Source of the DNA: Erythroxylum novogranatense
Lineage: Eukaryota; Streptophyta; Magnoliopsida; Malpighiales; Erythroxylaceae
Length of the DNA stretch: 64,000 bases
Reading direction: 5' to 3'
Assembly: GCA_029891385.1 (NCBI GenBank)
Contig: CM057228.1
Coordinates: 70,943,523-71,007,522 of the forward strand
Below, one piece after another: positions 21,841-32,413 of the stretch; position 1 is the stretch's first letter; the number at the start of each line of letters is the position of its first letter. The notes beneath the pieces are model-generated. The model was not told the DNA's origin. It made no database searches and saw only the letters and a list, made by a program, of their open reading frames with translations. The translations under genes and the position numbers were made by a program.

Positions 21841-23175
21841 ATGGGACAGTTGGCATCTAACCATGGAAAAATGGAGGCCCAAAATTCTGGAAAATTGCCA
21901 TCCCAAGGGATGCAAGGCAAGGAAAGTGCTTTTGCACTTAAGCTAAGGAGTGGTAAGGAGATTGGAGACAAAGTGATTATTTTGGATGAAGAGAATGAGT
22001 TGGAGGCTGAAAATAACAACCGAGAACCAGCAACACTACCCTCTGACCTGAAGGGTGCCGAATCTTCTTCTCAACCCAAGCAACCATCTCATGCATCTAA
22101 GGTATCTCCTAATCTTGTGGATTCCACTTATAAGCTAACTCCACCTTTCCCTTTGAGTTCTAACAGGCAAAAGAAGGAAGATAAGGAGAAAGAAATATTG
22201 GAATTGTTTAAAAAGGTGGAAATCAACATTCCTTTGCTGGAAGCAATAAGACATGTTCCTAAGTATGCTAAATTTATCAAGGAGATGTGTACCACCAAGA
22301 GAGCCAACAAGGTTAGAAATGGTGACATAGTTGGCTTAGAAGAAAATCTAAGTGCTATTCTTCAAAAGAAATTACCTATTAAGCAAGGAGACCCAGGTGC
22401 ATTCTCTATTCCTTGTGTGATTGGTAATATGTGCTTTGATAAGGCTATTTGTGACTTAGGTGCTTCAATTAGTGTGATGCCAAAATCCATCTTTGATTCT
22501 CTTAATGTTGGTTCTTTGAAAAGCACTTCTGTTATCATTCAACTTGCTGATAGATCTTTTGTCTATCCTTTGGGTTTGTTGGAAGATGTGTTAGTGAAAG
22601 TTGGTAGCTTGATTTTCCCTTGTGATTTCTATATCATTGAGACATGCGATGATCACCCTCACACACGTTCACCTCTTCTACTTGGGAGACCATTTTTTAG
22701 GACTGCTAAGACTGTAATTAATTGTGATGATTGCACTTTGTCTATGAGGATTGATGATGAACATGTCTTATTTAATTTTAATGAGGCAATGAAATATAAT
22801 GATGATTTGCATGAATTACATAACTTGGATATCATTGATCTATTGGTGGACCAATTTTGTGCTTATAGTAGTAATGATGGTGTTAATATTGCTCTTATTC
22901 GTTCCTTCTTCTCATCTTTTGATGTTAATGCCAATGGTTCCATGATATTTGAACCTTATGTGATTGATGCTATTATGGCATTGCAATCTTCTTATATGGT
23001 GCCAAAATTGGATGTGTTTGCTGATCTACCTCTTTCGAACAAGAAAGTCTTACCTTCTGTGTTGCATGCTCCTGAGTTAGAATTGAAACCTTTGCCTGAT
23101 CATTTGAAGTATGCTTTTCTTGGATCTAATGATACTCTTCCAGTGATTATTGCAAAGAATCTAATAGCTATGTAA
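21841..23175 (+). pseudogene. Athila-like gag C-terminus and aspartic protease
   Basis: An open frame of 444 residues covers the gag end (MGQLASNHGKMEAQ, KLRSGKEIGD) and the region before PR (EAIRHVPKYAKFIKEM). It includes the protease, with active site CDLGASISVMP at about 22450-22482 and the flap/LLLGRPFFRTA end. DLGAS is typical of Athila. It ends in TAA at 23173, just upstream of RT. Confidence 0.88.
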
Positions 23176-24583
23176 GAAGAAAGATTGTTGCGTGTCTTAA
23201 AGGACCATAAGATCGCCATTGGATGGACTTTAGCTGACATCAAAGGGATTAGTCCTTCTATGTGTATGCATCGCATACTCTTAGAGGATAATTCGAAGCC
23301 TTCAAGGGAGATGCAGAGACGACTCAATCCACCCATGATGGAGGTGGTGAAGGCAGAAATTTTGAAGCTTTTGGATGCAAGTGTCATATACCCTATTTCT
23401 GATAGCAAGTGGGTAAGTCCTATCCATGTGGTTCCTAAAAAGACGGGCATTACTGTGGTGAAAAATGTTCAGAATGAGTTGGTGCCCACACGTGTTCAAA
23501 GTGGCTGGCGAATCTGTATTGATTATAGGAAGTTGAACTTGGCAACAAAAAAAGACCATTATCCTTTGCCTTTCATGGACCAAATGCTTGAGCGCCTAGC
23601 TGGTAAGTCTTTCTATTGTTTCCTTGATAGCTATAGTGGATATAATCAAATTGTTATTGCCCCTGAGGATCAAGAAAAGACTACCTTTACCTGTCCATTT
23701 GGTACATATGCTTATAGGAGAATGCCATTTGGTTTATGCAATGCACCTGCTACTTTTCAAAGATGCATGATGAGCATATTTTCTGATTATGTTGAAAGAA
23801 TAATTGAAGTTTTATGGATGATTTTACTATCTATGGTGATTCCTTTGATCATTGTTTAGGAAATTTGTCTTTGATCTTGAAAAGATGCATGGATACTAAC
23901 CTTGTTTTGAACTATGAAAAATGTCATTTTATGGTAGAGCAAGGGATAGTTTTAGGGCATGTGGTTTCTAAACGTGGTTTAGAGGTTGATAAAACTAAGA
24001 TAGATATTATCTTGTCCTTGCCTTACCCCTCCTCTGTGAGGGATGTTCGATCTTTTCTTGGACATGCAGGTTTCTATCGCAGATTTATCAGGGATTTTAG
24101 CAAGGTAGCCACCCCTCTATGCAAGTTGCTAGCCAAAGATGCTGAGTTCATCTTCTCCCAAAAATGCAAAGATGCATTTGACTTGTTGAAAAATAAGTTG
24201 ACAACATCACCCATCATCCAACCACCTAATTGGGAGCTTCCTTTTGAGATTATGTGTGATGCCAGTGACTATGCAATTGGAGCTGTTCTTGGGCAGCGTA
24301 TAGGGAAGTATTTGCATGTGATTGCTTATGCTTCTAGGACATTGGATGAAGCTCAGTGCAATTACCATACAACTAAGAAGGAATTATTTGCTGTTGTGTT
24401 TGCTCTTGAAAAGTTTAGGTCATACTTACTTGGCACAAAAGTTGTTATTTTCACTAATCATGCAGCTCTTAGGTATCTCTTGAAGAAAAAGGAGTCCTAG
24501 CCGCGCCTTATCAGATGGGTTTTGCTCTTACAAGAGTTTGAACTTGAGATTAAGGACAAGGAAGGAGCTGATGTAGTTCCTTC
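23176..24583 (+). pseudogene. Athila-like reverse transcriptase and RNase H
   Basis: RT carries VVPKKTGITVVKN, GWRICIDYRKLN, YRRMPFGLCNAPATFQRCM and the FMDDF catalytic box. The box is split by a lost base near 23810. The second frame (23814-24500) holds FLGHAGFYRRFIRDFS and RNase H (FEIMCDASDYAIGAVLGQ, YASRTLDEAQCNY, TKKELFAVVFALEKF, FTNHAALRYLL). A TAG at 24498 and the jump to gag at about 24583 end it before integrase. Confidence 0.9.
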
Positions 24584-25283
24584 TATGATGCAATCCTTCA
24601 TGAGAGGTGATATGCAAGCTATTGTCAGTTCTATTTGTTCCATGCATGGTCATAATGCTAATACATGTCCTACTATGCAAGATGATTCTACTGACCATGT
24701 GAATGCAGTTGGTGGTGTTTTTAATGCTAACCCACAGAGAAAGTATGATCCCTACTCTCAAACCTACAATCCGGGATGGAGAGATCACCCCAACCTTCGC
24801 TATGGGAATCATCAGCAACCACCTATGCATAATGGATCAAGAGCACCCAACCCCACTGGATTTCAACTACAACCAAACATTCCCAAAACTATGCCGCCAC
24901 CTTCTAACTCTTCTTCTTCTTCTAATCCTTCTTTGAATGAGATTACGGATATGATGAAAACTATGGCATCTAATACCTTGTCTATGCAGCAAAATTTCAT
25001 GTCTTTTCAACAAGATTATAAATCTTTTCAGCAAGATACAAGGTCGGGTATCCAAAACCTTGAGAGGCAAATGGGACAGTTGGCATCTAACCTTGGAAAA
25101 ATGGAGGCTCAAAATTCTGGAAAATTGCCATCCCAAGGGATGCAAGGCAAGGAAAGTGCTTTTGTAGTTAAGCTAAGGAGTGGTAAGGAGATTGGAGACA
25201 AAGTGATTATTGTGGATGAAGAGGATGAGTTGGAGGCTGAAAATAACAACCGAGAACTAGCAACACTACCCTCTGAGTGTTGA
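24584..25283 (+). pseudogene. Athila-like gag fragment, copy 2, fused to RNase H
   Basis: MQSFMRGDMQAIVSSICSMHG through DEEDELEAENNNREL repeats 21355-22045, but without the frameshift at 21797. The frame is open from the RNase H remnant into this gag piece, an in-frame chimera of 253 residues starting at 24522. It stops at TGA (25281-25283), where LTR B begins. Confidence 0.87.
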
Positions 25284-26030
25284 AAAGACATCTAAGTGTG
25301 TGTGAACGTTGGAGACATCAAACTAAGAGGGCTAACACTTAGCCAATTTTCACAAGCACAAGTCTAATCAATGGGCTTGGGCTTATTTTATCTTATAAAG
25401 GGCATGTGGACTTCTTTTAGCCTTTTAATGGGGCTGATTTGCATTAAGTGTGCATGTGCTTAATTAAAAAAGTCATGTGCATGTTTTATTTTAAGGAACC
25501 AAGCTTGTGGGCCTAGTTTAAAAGCCCAATTCGCCCCTCTTAAGTTAGTCTTCTATTTTGTGGTTTTCTTATCCTATTTGGACTAGGACTAGTCAATTTT
25601 AATTAGTTTTGAAGCCCAAATCCATATGGGATTTGTTCTTGGGCAGATTTTTTTCAAGAAGGCTTTTTTGATATTTTGGGCTTTCTTTAGGATTTTTAGG
25701 TTATCTTTGTTAGGGTTTACATTTTAAAAGGATATTTAAACCCTTACTTTAGACATGAACACGAGGTTTAGAGAGATCAATAAAATTAGAAAGCATTCTT
25801 CAAGAGAGAATTGAGATTCTTGCTTGTTTTACCTTAAGGATTGATTCAACTTATCAAGTAAGTTCTAACTTGTGGCTTTAATTCAATTCCTACAATCTTT
25901 ATCCTCTTTGTTACCAAATCCTTGCTGTTTTGGGGGTGAAGGGTCTTGTTAGATTGATTGAATTTAGGTTTGGGAACAATAATTGAAACGGAGGTTATCT
26001 AGATAATGATTCTAGGTTATTGCCGTATCA
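25284..26030 (+). mobile_element. LTR B fragment, 5' truncated
   Basis: It enters LTR B at the same internal point as 10086 and runs to the true end TTGCCGTATCA. No primer site follows; an unrelated LTR (G) does. Confidence 0.85.
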
Positions 26031-26985
26031 GTTATTATGTTTCATGCATATATGTGTTAAATTCTACTCATGAATTGTTTAAAAATCAAGCATTTCGGGA
26101 TAATGAAATTTACATGCTCAATTACTATGGTTTCAAAAGTGTATCACGGCAATGAGTTATCTTTTGAAAATAGTTTTGCTTATTTCTGTATTATAAACTT
26201 GTATCCACGAGCTGTAAAGCTCACCTCCCTTTCATTCCCATCTCTAAGTATCAAGATGGAGATCGGATGATGGCAAGTCCAGACGTCCGTTCGTTATGCA
26301 TATGATTGGCCTTTATAACATCTGTTGCAAGATTTAGATATTTGACATCTTGAGCATTTTCGGGATTGTTGATATTTTGTGCATTTTGGGTTTTGATATT
26401 GATGTTATAAAATGGCTTGGAATGCCATTAATATTTTGTGAGCATGTATATTACGATGTAAATGAATTGTGGACTTGTGTAATGAATTGAGATATGGATG
26501 AATGTGATATGGATGTAAATAAGTTTTCACGAATTGTTTGAGGAATTAAAGTTACTGTTTGATTTTAGGGTCAAGAGTATGAATGAATAAGAATGAGAAT
26601 AAGAATAAGATTTGTTAAAGATGAGATTCAGATATTGCATGATTACGAAGAATGTTATGAATCGAGTTTTGATTGAGGGTGAATTTTCAAATGGGAAATT
26701 AAATTGCTTTGTATAAGATTGAATAATGATGAAAAGAAGAAAAGAAAATTTTATTACCGGTTTTGGATTGGTTTAGTCTTAAGGTATCCAATGCTACTTT
26801 TTCTAAGTTTTAGGTTCTCGGATGTCATAAATTTGTTTCAGTTCGATTGAATCATTTGTTGTTTTGAATTCTGAGCCAATTCATTTTGCTTTCGATTTCT
26901 TTCGCTTTCGCCAAGTATAAGTTCGCTCACGTTTTGTACATGTGTTCGAATTATGTTTCCAAGGTTGGGTCCCAGAAACAGGATC
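26031..26985 (+). mobile_element. LTR G remnant, 3' part
   Basis: Noncoding AT-rich DNA that continues beyond the E insertion as GGATCCAACA (30734-30743), followed by a primer-site-like TGGTATCAAAGC. That makes it the 3' part of an LTR. Its text recalls Del/Tekay LTRs, but the family is not certain. The 5' part is missing. Confidence 0.55.
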
Positions 26986-27515
26986 TGATGTGAGCAGGAG
27001 TAAGGATCTTGAGAAGATGGCGAACTCTGAGCCTATTGGAGGAGAGTTTAATGGAACTAAGCCCAAACTAGTTCATTTAACTCAAATCCTTGGACCGGAT
27101 ACAATTGGAGTTTGAAGACCCATGAATCAGACCTATTTATTTAATTTTTGAACTTCACTTTATTTTGGGCTTCCATGTATTTTAAGCCCAATTCTTTATT
27201 ATTTGACCTAGGTATAAATAGTTATCTTTTAGGGTTTTAGAAGACCTGAGATCATATTGTTTGAGTGTCGTCGGCTTTAGAGAGAACATTATTCTCTTGT
27301 TCTTGTTACTTTTCCGAACCATCTTTCACTTATCAATTGTTTTCTCAGTTGTGGCGTGTTGATTGTTCATTTCTTGGTTTATTTTGATCATCGGGATTGC
27401 TCGGGACAAGTTTCCGAGAGGTGTCGTAGAAATAAAACCTTACGTATCCTTTATTTTCGTGTTTGTTCAATTTCAAATCATTACCTCGACGTCAAGTCTT
27501 CCGCGGTGTGCGTCA
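26986..27515 (+). mobile_element. 5' LTR of element E
   Basis: 530 bp, TGATGTGAGCAG to GTGTGCGTCA, with TATAAATA at 27213-27220. It inserted 10 bases before the end of LTR G. Confidence 0.95.
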
Positions 27516-27518
27516 ATT

Positions 27519-27530
27519 TGGTATCAGAGC
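27519..27530 (+). promoter_or_regulatory. Primer binding site of element E
   Basis: TGGTATCAGAGC, a perfect initiator-tRNA-Met complement, three bases after the LTR. Confidence 0.92.
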
Positions 27531-28191
27531 TAGTTTGGAGGAGAATTCTTATTGAACTCTATCAAAAAATTTTCAAGAAAACCACCTCCCATCGCTATCC
27601 AACTATCATCAGATCTTTCTTTCAGGTGTGAATTAACTTTTGGTATAGGATTTCAATTTTCCTTCCTATTGTTTTAGTAAGGGTTTTCAGTATTTGTTGA
27701 AAAAAAAAGAAGCCAGAAAAAAAAAGGCCAGAAAAAAAGAAAAAAAGAGGCCAGAAAAAAAAAGGAAAAAAAAATTTTGGAAATAAAAGTATGATAGTCG
27801 TCCAGAAGAAGGAGGAGGGAAGAAGGAAAAAAAAAGTCAGCAAAAAAAAAAGTCAGCAGAAAAAAAAAGTCAACAGAAAAAAAAGTCAAAAAAAAAATAT
27901 ATGAAAAAAAAAATCTTATCTTTCATACTTGTTACTTGATTGGGGTTTGTTGTTTTTTATACTTGAGCTACAGTTGGAAACTTTGATTTGATGAAGCCTT
28001 GGTTCTGATTGTAACTTGGATTTCAGATAAATTTGAGTGGTAAAAGGCAAGAGTGTGTGAGCTTATTTAAGGGAGTCATTGCCGTGACTTAAAGACGAGT
28101 GGAGTGATAAATTCCTGAGTGAAACACGTGAGGGAGTGTGTGAGGTTGTTTATCGCTAGCTTTGTTTTGCAGGTATATCATTTTAATTACA
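27531..28191 (+). other. 5' leader of element E
   Basis: Noncoding, with a long purine tract at 27699-27912 built of AAAAAAGGCCAG, GAAAAAAAGTCAG and similar units. It then holds the conserved leader element and an acceptor-like TTTGTTTTGCAG|G ending at 28172, shortly before the gag ATG. Confidence 0.75.
28037..28146 (+). promoter_or_regulatory. Conserved three-block leader element of E
   Basis: Block 1 is at 28037-28062 (GTGGTAAAAGGCAAGAGTGT..), a degenerate block 2 near 28092 (GACGAGTGG), and block 3 at 28124-28146 (ACACGTGAGGGAGTGTGTG). Blocks 1 and 3 are 61 nt apart, and 45 nt separate block 3 from the ATG. The arrangement matches families A-D. Confidence 0.7.
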
Positions 28192-30333
28192 ATGTCACAG
28201 GGAGACAGTAATGATGACAACCAAGGGGGAGATGAAAACATCGCTTTCACTTTGAGAGCCATGCAACAACAATTTGAGAGGTTCAATCTAGCCTTAAATG
28301 AGGTTAGGGACCAAATGGATGAGCTCAGACAAGGAGACGCGAGAACCCTCGAGGCGGTGCAGTGTCCGTCGTGACTTCCACCACCTCGTCGGCAACCACC
28401 ACAGTATGAGCCTGAGGAGGAGGAGTTTGATGAAGAGGAGGAGGACTATGAAGGGCGCATGCCTAGGAGAGCTCGGAGAGGAGAACTCCTCGACAGACGA
28501 GATGGAGACCTCAAATCCATCAAGATACAGATTCCAGCATTCAAGGGGAGGAATGATGCTGAGGCGTACTTGGAGTGGGAAAGGAAGGTTGATATGATCT
28601 TTGAGTGCCATAATTTCTCGGAGGAGAAAAAAGTAAAACTTGCTGCTGTTGAATTTATAGATTATGCACTAATATGGTGGGATCAGCTTGTGACCTCTAG
28701 GAGGAGGAATGGAGAAAGACCTATCACTACTTGGGTAGCGATGAAGGCGTGTATGAGGAAGAGATTTGTGCCCTCTTACCATTATAGGGAGATGCACCAG
28801 AAGCTCCAAAGACTCACACAAGGATCTAAGTCAGTAGAGGACTACCTCAAGGAGATGGAGATTGCTATTATTCGTGCTAATATAGTGGAGGATCCCGAGG
28901 CCACCATGGCAAGGTTCTTGAGTGGATTAAATAGGGAGATAGCGAATGTTGTGGAGTTACAGCATTATTTGGAGATTGAGGATATGGTAAACATGGCGAT
29001 GAAGGTGGAAAGACAGCTTAAGGCTAGAGTAGCCGCAAGGAATGGAGCAAGGTCTAATTATTCATGGAACTCACAATGGCCCCAGAAGGAGGAGAAGTCC
29101 AAGGATAAAGGGGTGGACTTCAAGGAAGCACCTAAGCAATCAATCGGGGGATCTGAACAAAAAGGTACTCCTAATAAACATTCATCTATAAAATGTTTTA
29201 AATGTTTGGGTACTGGACATATTGCTTCTCAATGCCCTAATAGAAAAGTGATGTATATGAAGGATAATGGGGTTATTGATTCTGATGATAGTGATATTGA
29301 TGATTTGCCATGTGATAGTGTTTGTGATGATGAAGTTGAATATGAGGAAAGAGCTGTCACAGGAGAAGCACTTGTAGTTAGGAGAGTGTTAAGTGCTAGA
29401 GTTAGAGATGAGATTCTGGATCAGAGAGAGAACCTATTCCATTCAAGGTGTTTGGTGGGTGGAAAGATGTGTAACTTGATCATAGATGGAGGTAGTTGTA
29501 CTAATGGGGCTAGTCAAACTATGGTGGAGAAATTGGGCTTGATATGTAGCAAACATCTAGAGCCATATTATTTACAGTGGTTTAATGGTAGTGGGAGTGT
29601 GAAGGTGACTAGACAGGTACTGGTGCCATTTTCTGTAGGGAGGTATGAGGATGAGGTGTTATGTGATGTGATACCCATGGAGGCAGGACATTTGTTATTG
29701 GGAAGACCTTGGCAGTTTGACAAGAGGGTAGCACATGATGGGTATACCAATAGATACTCATTTAAGTTTAAGGGTAGGAACTTCATTATACTACCTTTGA
29801 CACCTAGTGAATTGTACCTGGACCATATTAAATCAAAAAAAAGTAAGGAAGGTTCGAGTAGTGAGAATAAAAAAAGTGAAGAGAGAAAAGAGGCTCAGAA
29901 GAAAAATGAGATTGGCCCAATGGAGAGTGACTGCACAGGTGAGGAAAAGACAGTGGGATGTGCAGGAGAGAAAAGTTCAGGGAGAGAAAAAAAGAGTGAA
30001 AAGAAAGGGAAAAGAGCACTAGTAGTGGTGAGATACAGAGAGCATTTAGTTTCTGACACTAACCCTCTTAATGCTTTGTCTAGTGTTTTTACTCTGAATT
30101 CTAGGGGCGATGGTCCGTTTCAGATGTTAGAGAAGATGAATGACACCACCTACAAAACTGACCTGCCAGATTCGAGGACGAATCTTCTTGAGGAGGGAGG
30201 GACTGATGTGAGCAGGAGTAAGGATCTTGAGAAGATGGCGAACTCCGAGCCTATTGGAGGAGAGTTTAATGGAACTAAGCCACAACTAGTTCATTTAACT
30301 CAAATCCTTGGACCGGATACAATTGGAGTTTGA
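28192..30333 (+). pseudogene. Gag-protease-integrase tail polyprotein of E, one stop
   Basis: One frame of 713 codons plus a stop starts MSQGDSNDDNQGG. A single in-frame TGA at 28372-28374 interrupts the N-terminal coiled region. Domains: helical AMQQQFERFNLALNEV, acidic EEEEFDEEEEDYEGR, capsid (28555-29010: YLEWERKVDMIFECHNFSEE, RKRFVPSYHYREM), knuckle CFKCLGTGHIASQC (near 29190-29235), protease LIIDGGSCTNGAS (near 29470) and LLLGRPW. A Lys/Glu-rich linker then joins SRGDGPFQMLEKMNDTTYK of the integrase C-terminus. The last 43 codons lie in the 3' LTR and lack the TRSRAK motif of families A-D. Apart from the stop it is open. Confidence 0.9.
30190..30203 (+). promoter_or_regulatory. Polypurine tract of E
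   Basis: GAGGAGGGAGGGAC directly before the 3' LTR. It also encodes the EEGG of the polyprotein. Confidence 0.85.
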
Positions 30334-30733
30334 AGACCCACGAATCAGACCTATTTATTTAATTTTTGAACTTCACTTTATTTTGGGCTTCCATGTATTT
30401 TAAGCCCAACCCTTTATTATTTGACCTAGGTATAAATAGTTATCTTTTAGGGTTTTAGAAGACCTGAGATCATATTGTTTGAGTGTCGTCGGCTTTAGAG
30501 AGAACATTATTCTCTTGTTCTTGTTACTTTTCCGAGCCATCTTTCACTTATCAATTGTTTTCTCAGTTGTGGCGTGTTGATTGTTCATTTCTTGGTTTAT
30601 TTTGATCATCGGGATTGCTCGGGACAAGTTTCCGAGAGGTGTCGTAGAAATAAAACCTTGCGTATCCTTTATTTTTGTGTTTATTAAATTTCAAATCATT
30701 ACCTCGAAGTCAAGTCTTCCGTGGTGTGCGTCA
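30204..30733 (+). mobile_element. 3' LTR of element E
   Basis: 530 bp, the same ends as the 5' LTR, with TATAAATA at 30431-30438. Followed by the GGATC duplication. Confidence 0.95.
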
Positions 30734-30842
30734 GGATCCAACATAGGTGGTATCAAAGCAACAAAGGATTTTCAAGAACCACGCTTTAGATGTATGAAGA
30801 TCTTAAGTTTATGTAGTTGGGTTCCGAAACGGGATCCAACAC
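30734..30842 (+). other. End of LTR G, primer site and duplicated LTR end
   Basis: GGATCCAACA completes LTR G. TAGGTGGTATCAAAGCAAC (30744-30762) looks like its primer site. Near 30816-30842 the phrase 'gttgggttccgaaacgggatccaaca' repeats the LTR end seen at 26964-26985 plus 30734-30743. A family B pol fragment then begins. Confidence 0.6.
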
Positions 30843-31830
30843 TAGCTTTCTCATGTATTGTCTTAACCAATTTGGCCCTTTGCTGCCCATCTACATTAAC
30901 AATCTCATTCAATGGAGCAGCAATGGAACTAAAATCTTTCACAAACCTCCTATAAAAACTAGCAAGTCCATGAAAAGATCTCACTGAGTAACACTTGTAG
31001 GTCTCAGTCGTTCCCTAATTGCCTTGACCTTTTCTTGGTCCACCTCAATTCTGTTAGAAGAAACCACATAACCAAGAAATATGACACGATCCATGCAAAA
31101 TGTACACTTCTTTAACTTAGCATACAACTTTTATGCCCTAAGTGCATCTAACACAAGCCTAAGATGCTCAATATGCTCATTAATGCTTTTGCTATATATC
31201 AATATGTCATCAAAATATACCACAACAAACTTACCAATAAATGACCTCAAAACATGATCCATCAAATGCATAAATGTACTAGGAGCATTAGTTAAGCCAA
31301 AAGGCATCACAAGCCACTCATATAAACCATGTTTTGTTTTAAAAGCAGTTTTCCATTCATCACCAATTTTCATTCTAATCTGATGGTAAGCACTCATAAG
31401 ATCAATTTTGGTAAACACATATGCACCATGCAATTCATCAATCATATCATCCAATCTAGGTATAGGATGGCAATACTTTACCGTTATCTTGTTAACAGCT
31501 TTGCAATCCACACACATGTGCCAACTCCCATCCTTCTTTGGAACCAATGTCACTGGCACGACACAAGGACTAAGACTCTCCCTGATGTGTCCCTTTTGTA
31601 GCAATTCTTCCACTTGCTTTTGGAGTCCCTTAGTTTCTTCAGGATTAGCCCTATAAGCAGTTCTATTTGGAATCTGCGCCCAGACATGAAGTCAATCTGA
31701 TGTTCTATCCCTCTAATAGGCGACAATTCTTTAGGCAACTCCTCAGGGAAAACATCTCTATACTCCTGCAAAAGAGAAACAACACTACTAGGCAAACAAG
31801 GGTCAAGGACTTGTTTATTGACCTTGATTT
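30843..31830 (-). pseudogene. Family B RT and integrase-end fusion (element B4)
   Basis: Minus strand. RT lies at 31613-31131 with [39 protein letters not shown] and the [11 protein letters not shown] box. The pre-RT part ([18 protein letters not shown]) is upstream in another frame. After [26 protein letters not shown] the frame jumps straight to VNVDGQQRAKLVKTIHEKA of the integrase end, so RNase H and the integrase core are deleted. The fragment stops at 30843 next to LTR G. Confidence 0.88.
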
Positions 31831-32308
31831 CCCCCATGCATAGGTACAACATCACAAAGTACGTGATCATAATACTTTCCAATGGAGAAAGATACAAGGA
31901 CTTGTTTATTGACCTTGATTTCCCCCATGTTATTCAGCCATTGTAGTCTATACGGCCTAGGGTGTTTCAAGCACTCCAACCCTAGTTTTTCCACCATCAA
32001 AGTACTAGCCACATTAGTGCAGCTTCCCCCATCAATGATCAGGCTACAAATCTTCTCATTCACTAGGCATCTAGAATGAAAAACATTTTCCCTATGCTCA
32101 ATTCCATCTTCCTTCACTTGAGCATTCAAAACTCGCCTAGTAACAAGTAATTCACCCCTAGGTGCATCCTCAACTTCCACATCAGAACAATCTTCCAACT
32201 CAGGCATGAAAGCCAAATCATCTTCTTCTTCCTCAGACACAATTTCTTCATCTTCCACATCATCATATTAATCTTCATACTCATAGCACACAGGAGTTAG
32301 CTCCCTAG
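31831..32308 (-). pseudogene. Family B protease and acidic linker (element B4)
   Basis: The frame 32258-31815 contains an acidic linker (SMPELED-like, DCSDVEVEDAPRG), FHSRCLVNEKICSLIIDGGSCTNVAS (protease) and [18 protein letters not shown]. The PR end with LLLGRPW is deleted. A segment of about 35 bp (caaggacttgtttattgacc..) is tandemly repeated at 31803-31838 and 31894-31929. The outer end is the gag N-terminal region, cut by insertion A2. Confidence 0.82.
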
Positions 32309-32413
32309 TGATACAAATGGCATTCAAAATGCTACAAGCAGCAATTTGGAAAATGGAGCTAAAGTGCAAGGCGATGTCATGGAAAATCATATTGAGGCTG
32401 TTCAAGCAAAACA
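32309..32413 (+). mobile_element. LTR A start fragment (element A2)
   Basis: The first 105 bp of LTR A, TGATACAAATGGCATTC to 'gttcaagcaaaacaa', abruptly joined to family A integrase. The flanks of A2 (CCTAG and GCAAG) do not match, and the host B4 element lacks about 650 bp here, so a deletion followed the insertion. Confidence 0.82.

Larger units (their letters stand above)
26986..30733 (+). mobile_element. Complete non-autonomous CRM-like element E
   Basis: The 3748-bp element has two 530-bp LTRs, an initiator-Met primer site, a leader, one gag-PR frame, a polypurine tract and perfect 5-bp target duplications GGATC (26981-26985 and 30734-30738). RT, RNase H and most of integrase are deleted. 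By eye the LTRs differ at about 13 positions (about 2.5 percent), so the insertion is fairly recent. It would need pol from a helper. Confidence 0.95.

Noticed and set aside
27519..27530. tRNA gene
   Set aside because: The TGGTATCAGAGC words are primer sites beside LTR ends; no cloverleaf surrounds them.
31803..31929. Tandem 35-bp repeat as a functional element
   Set aside because: It is a local duplication of protease-coding sequence at a deletion junction in B4.
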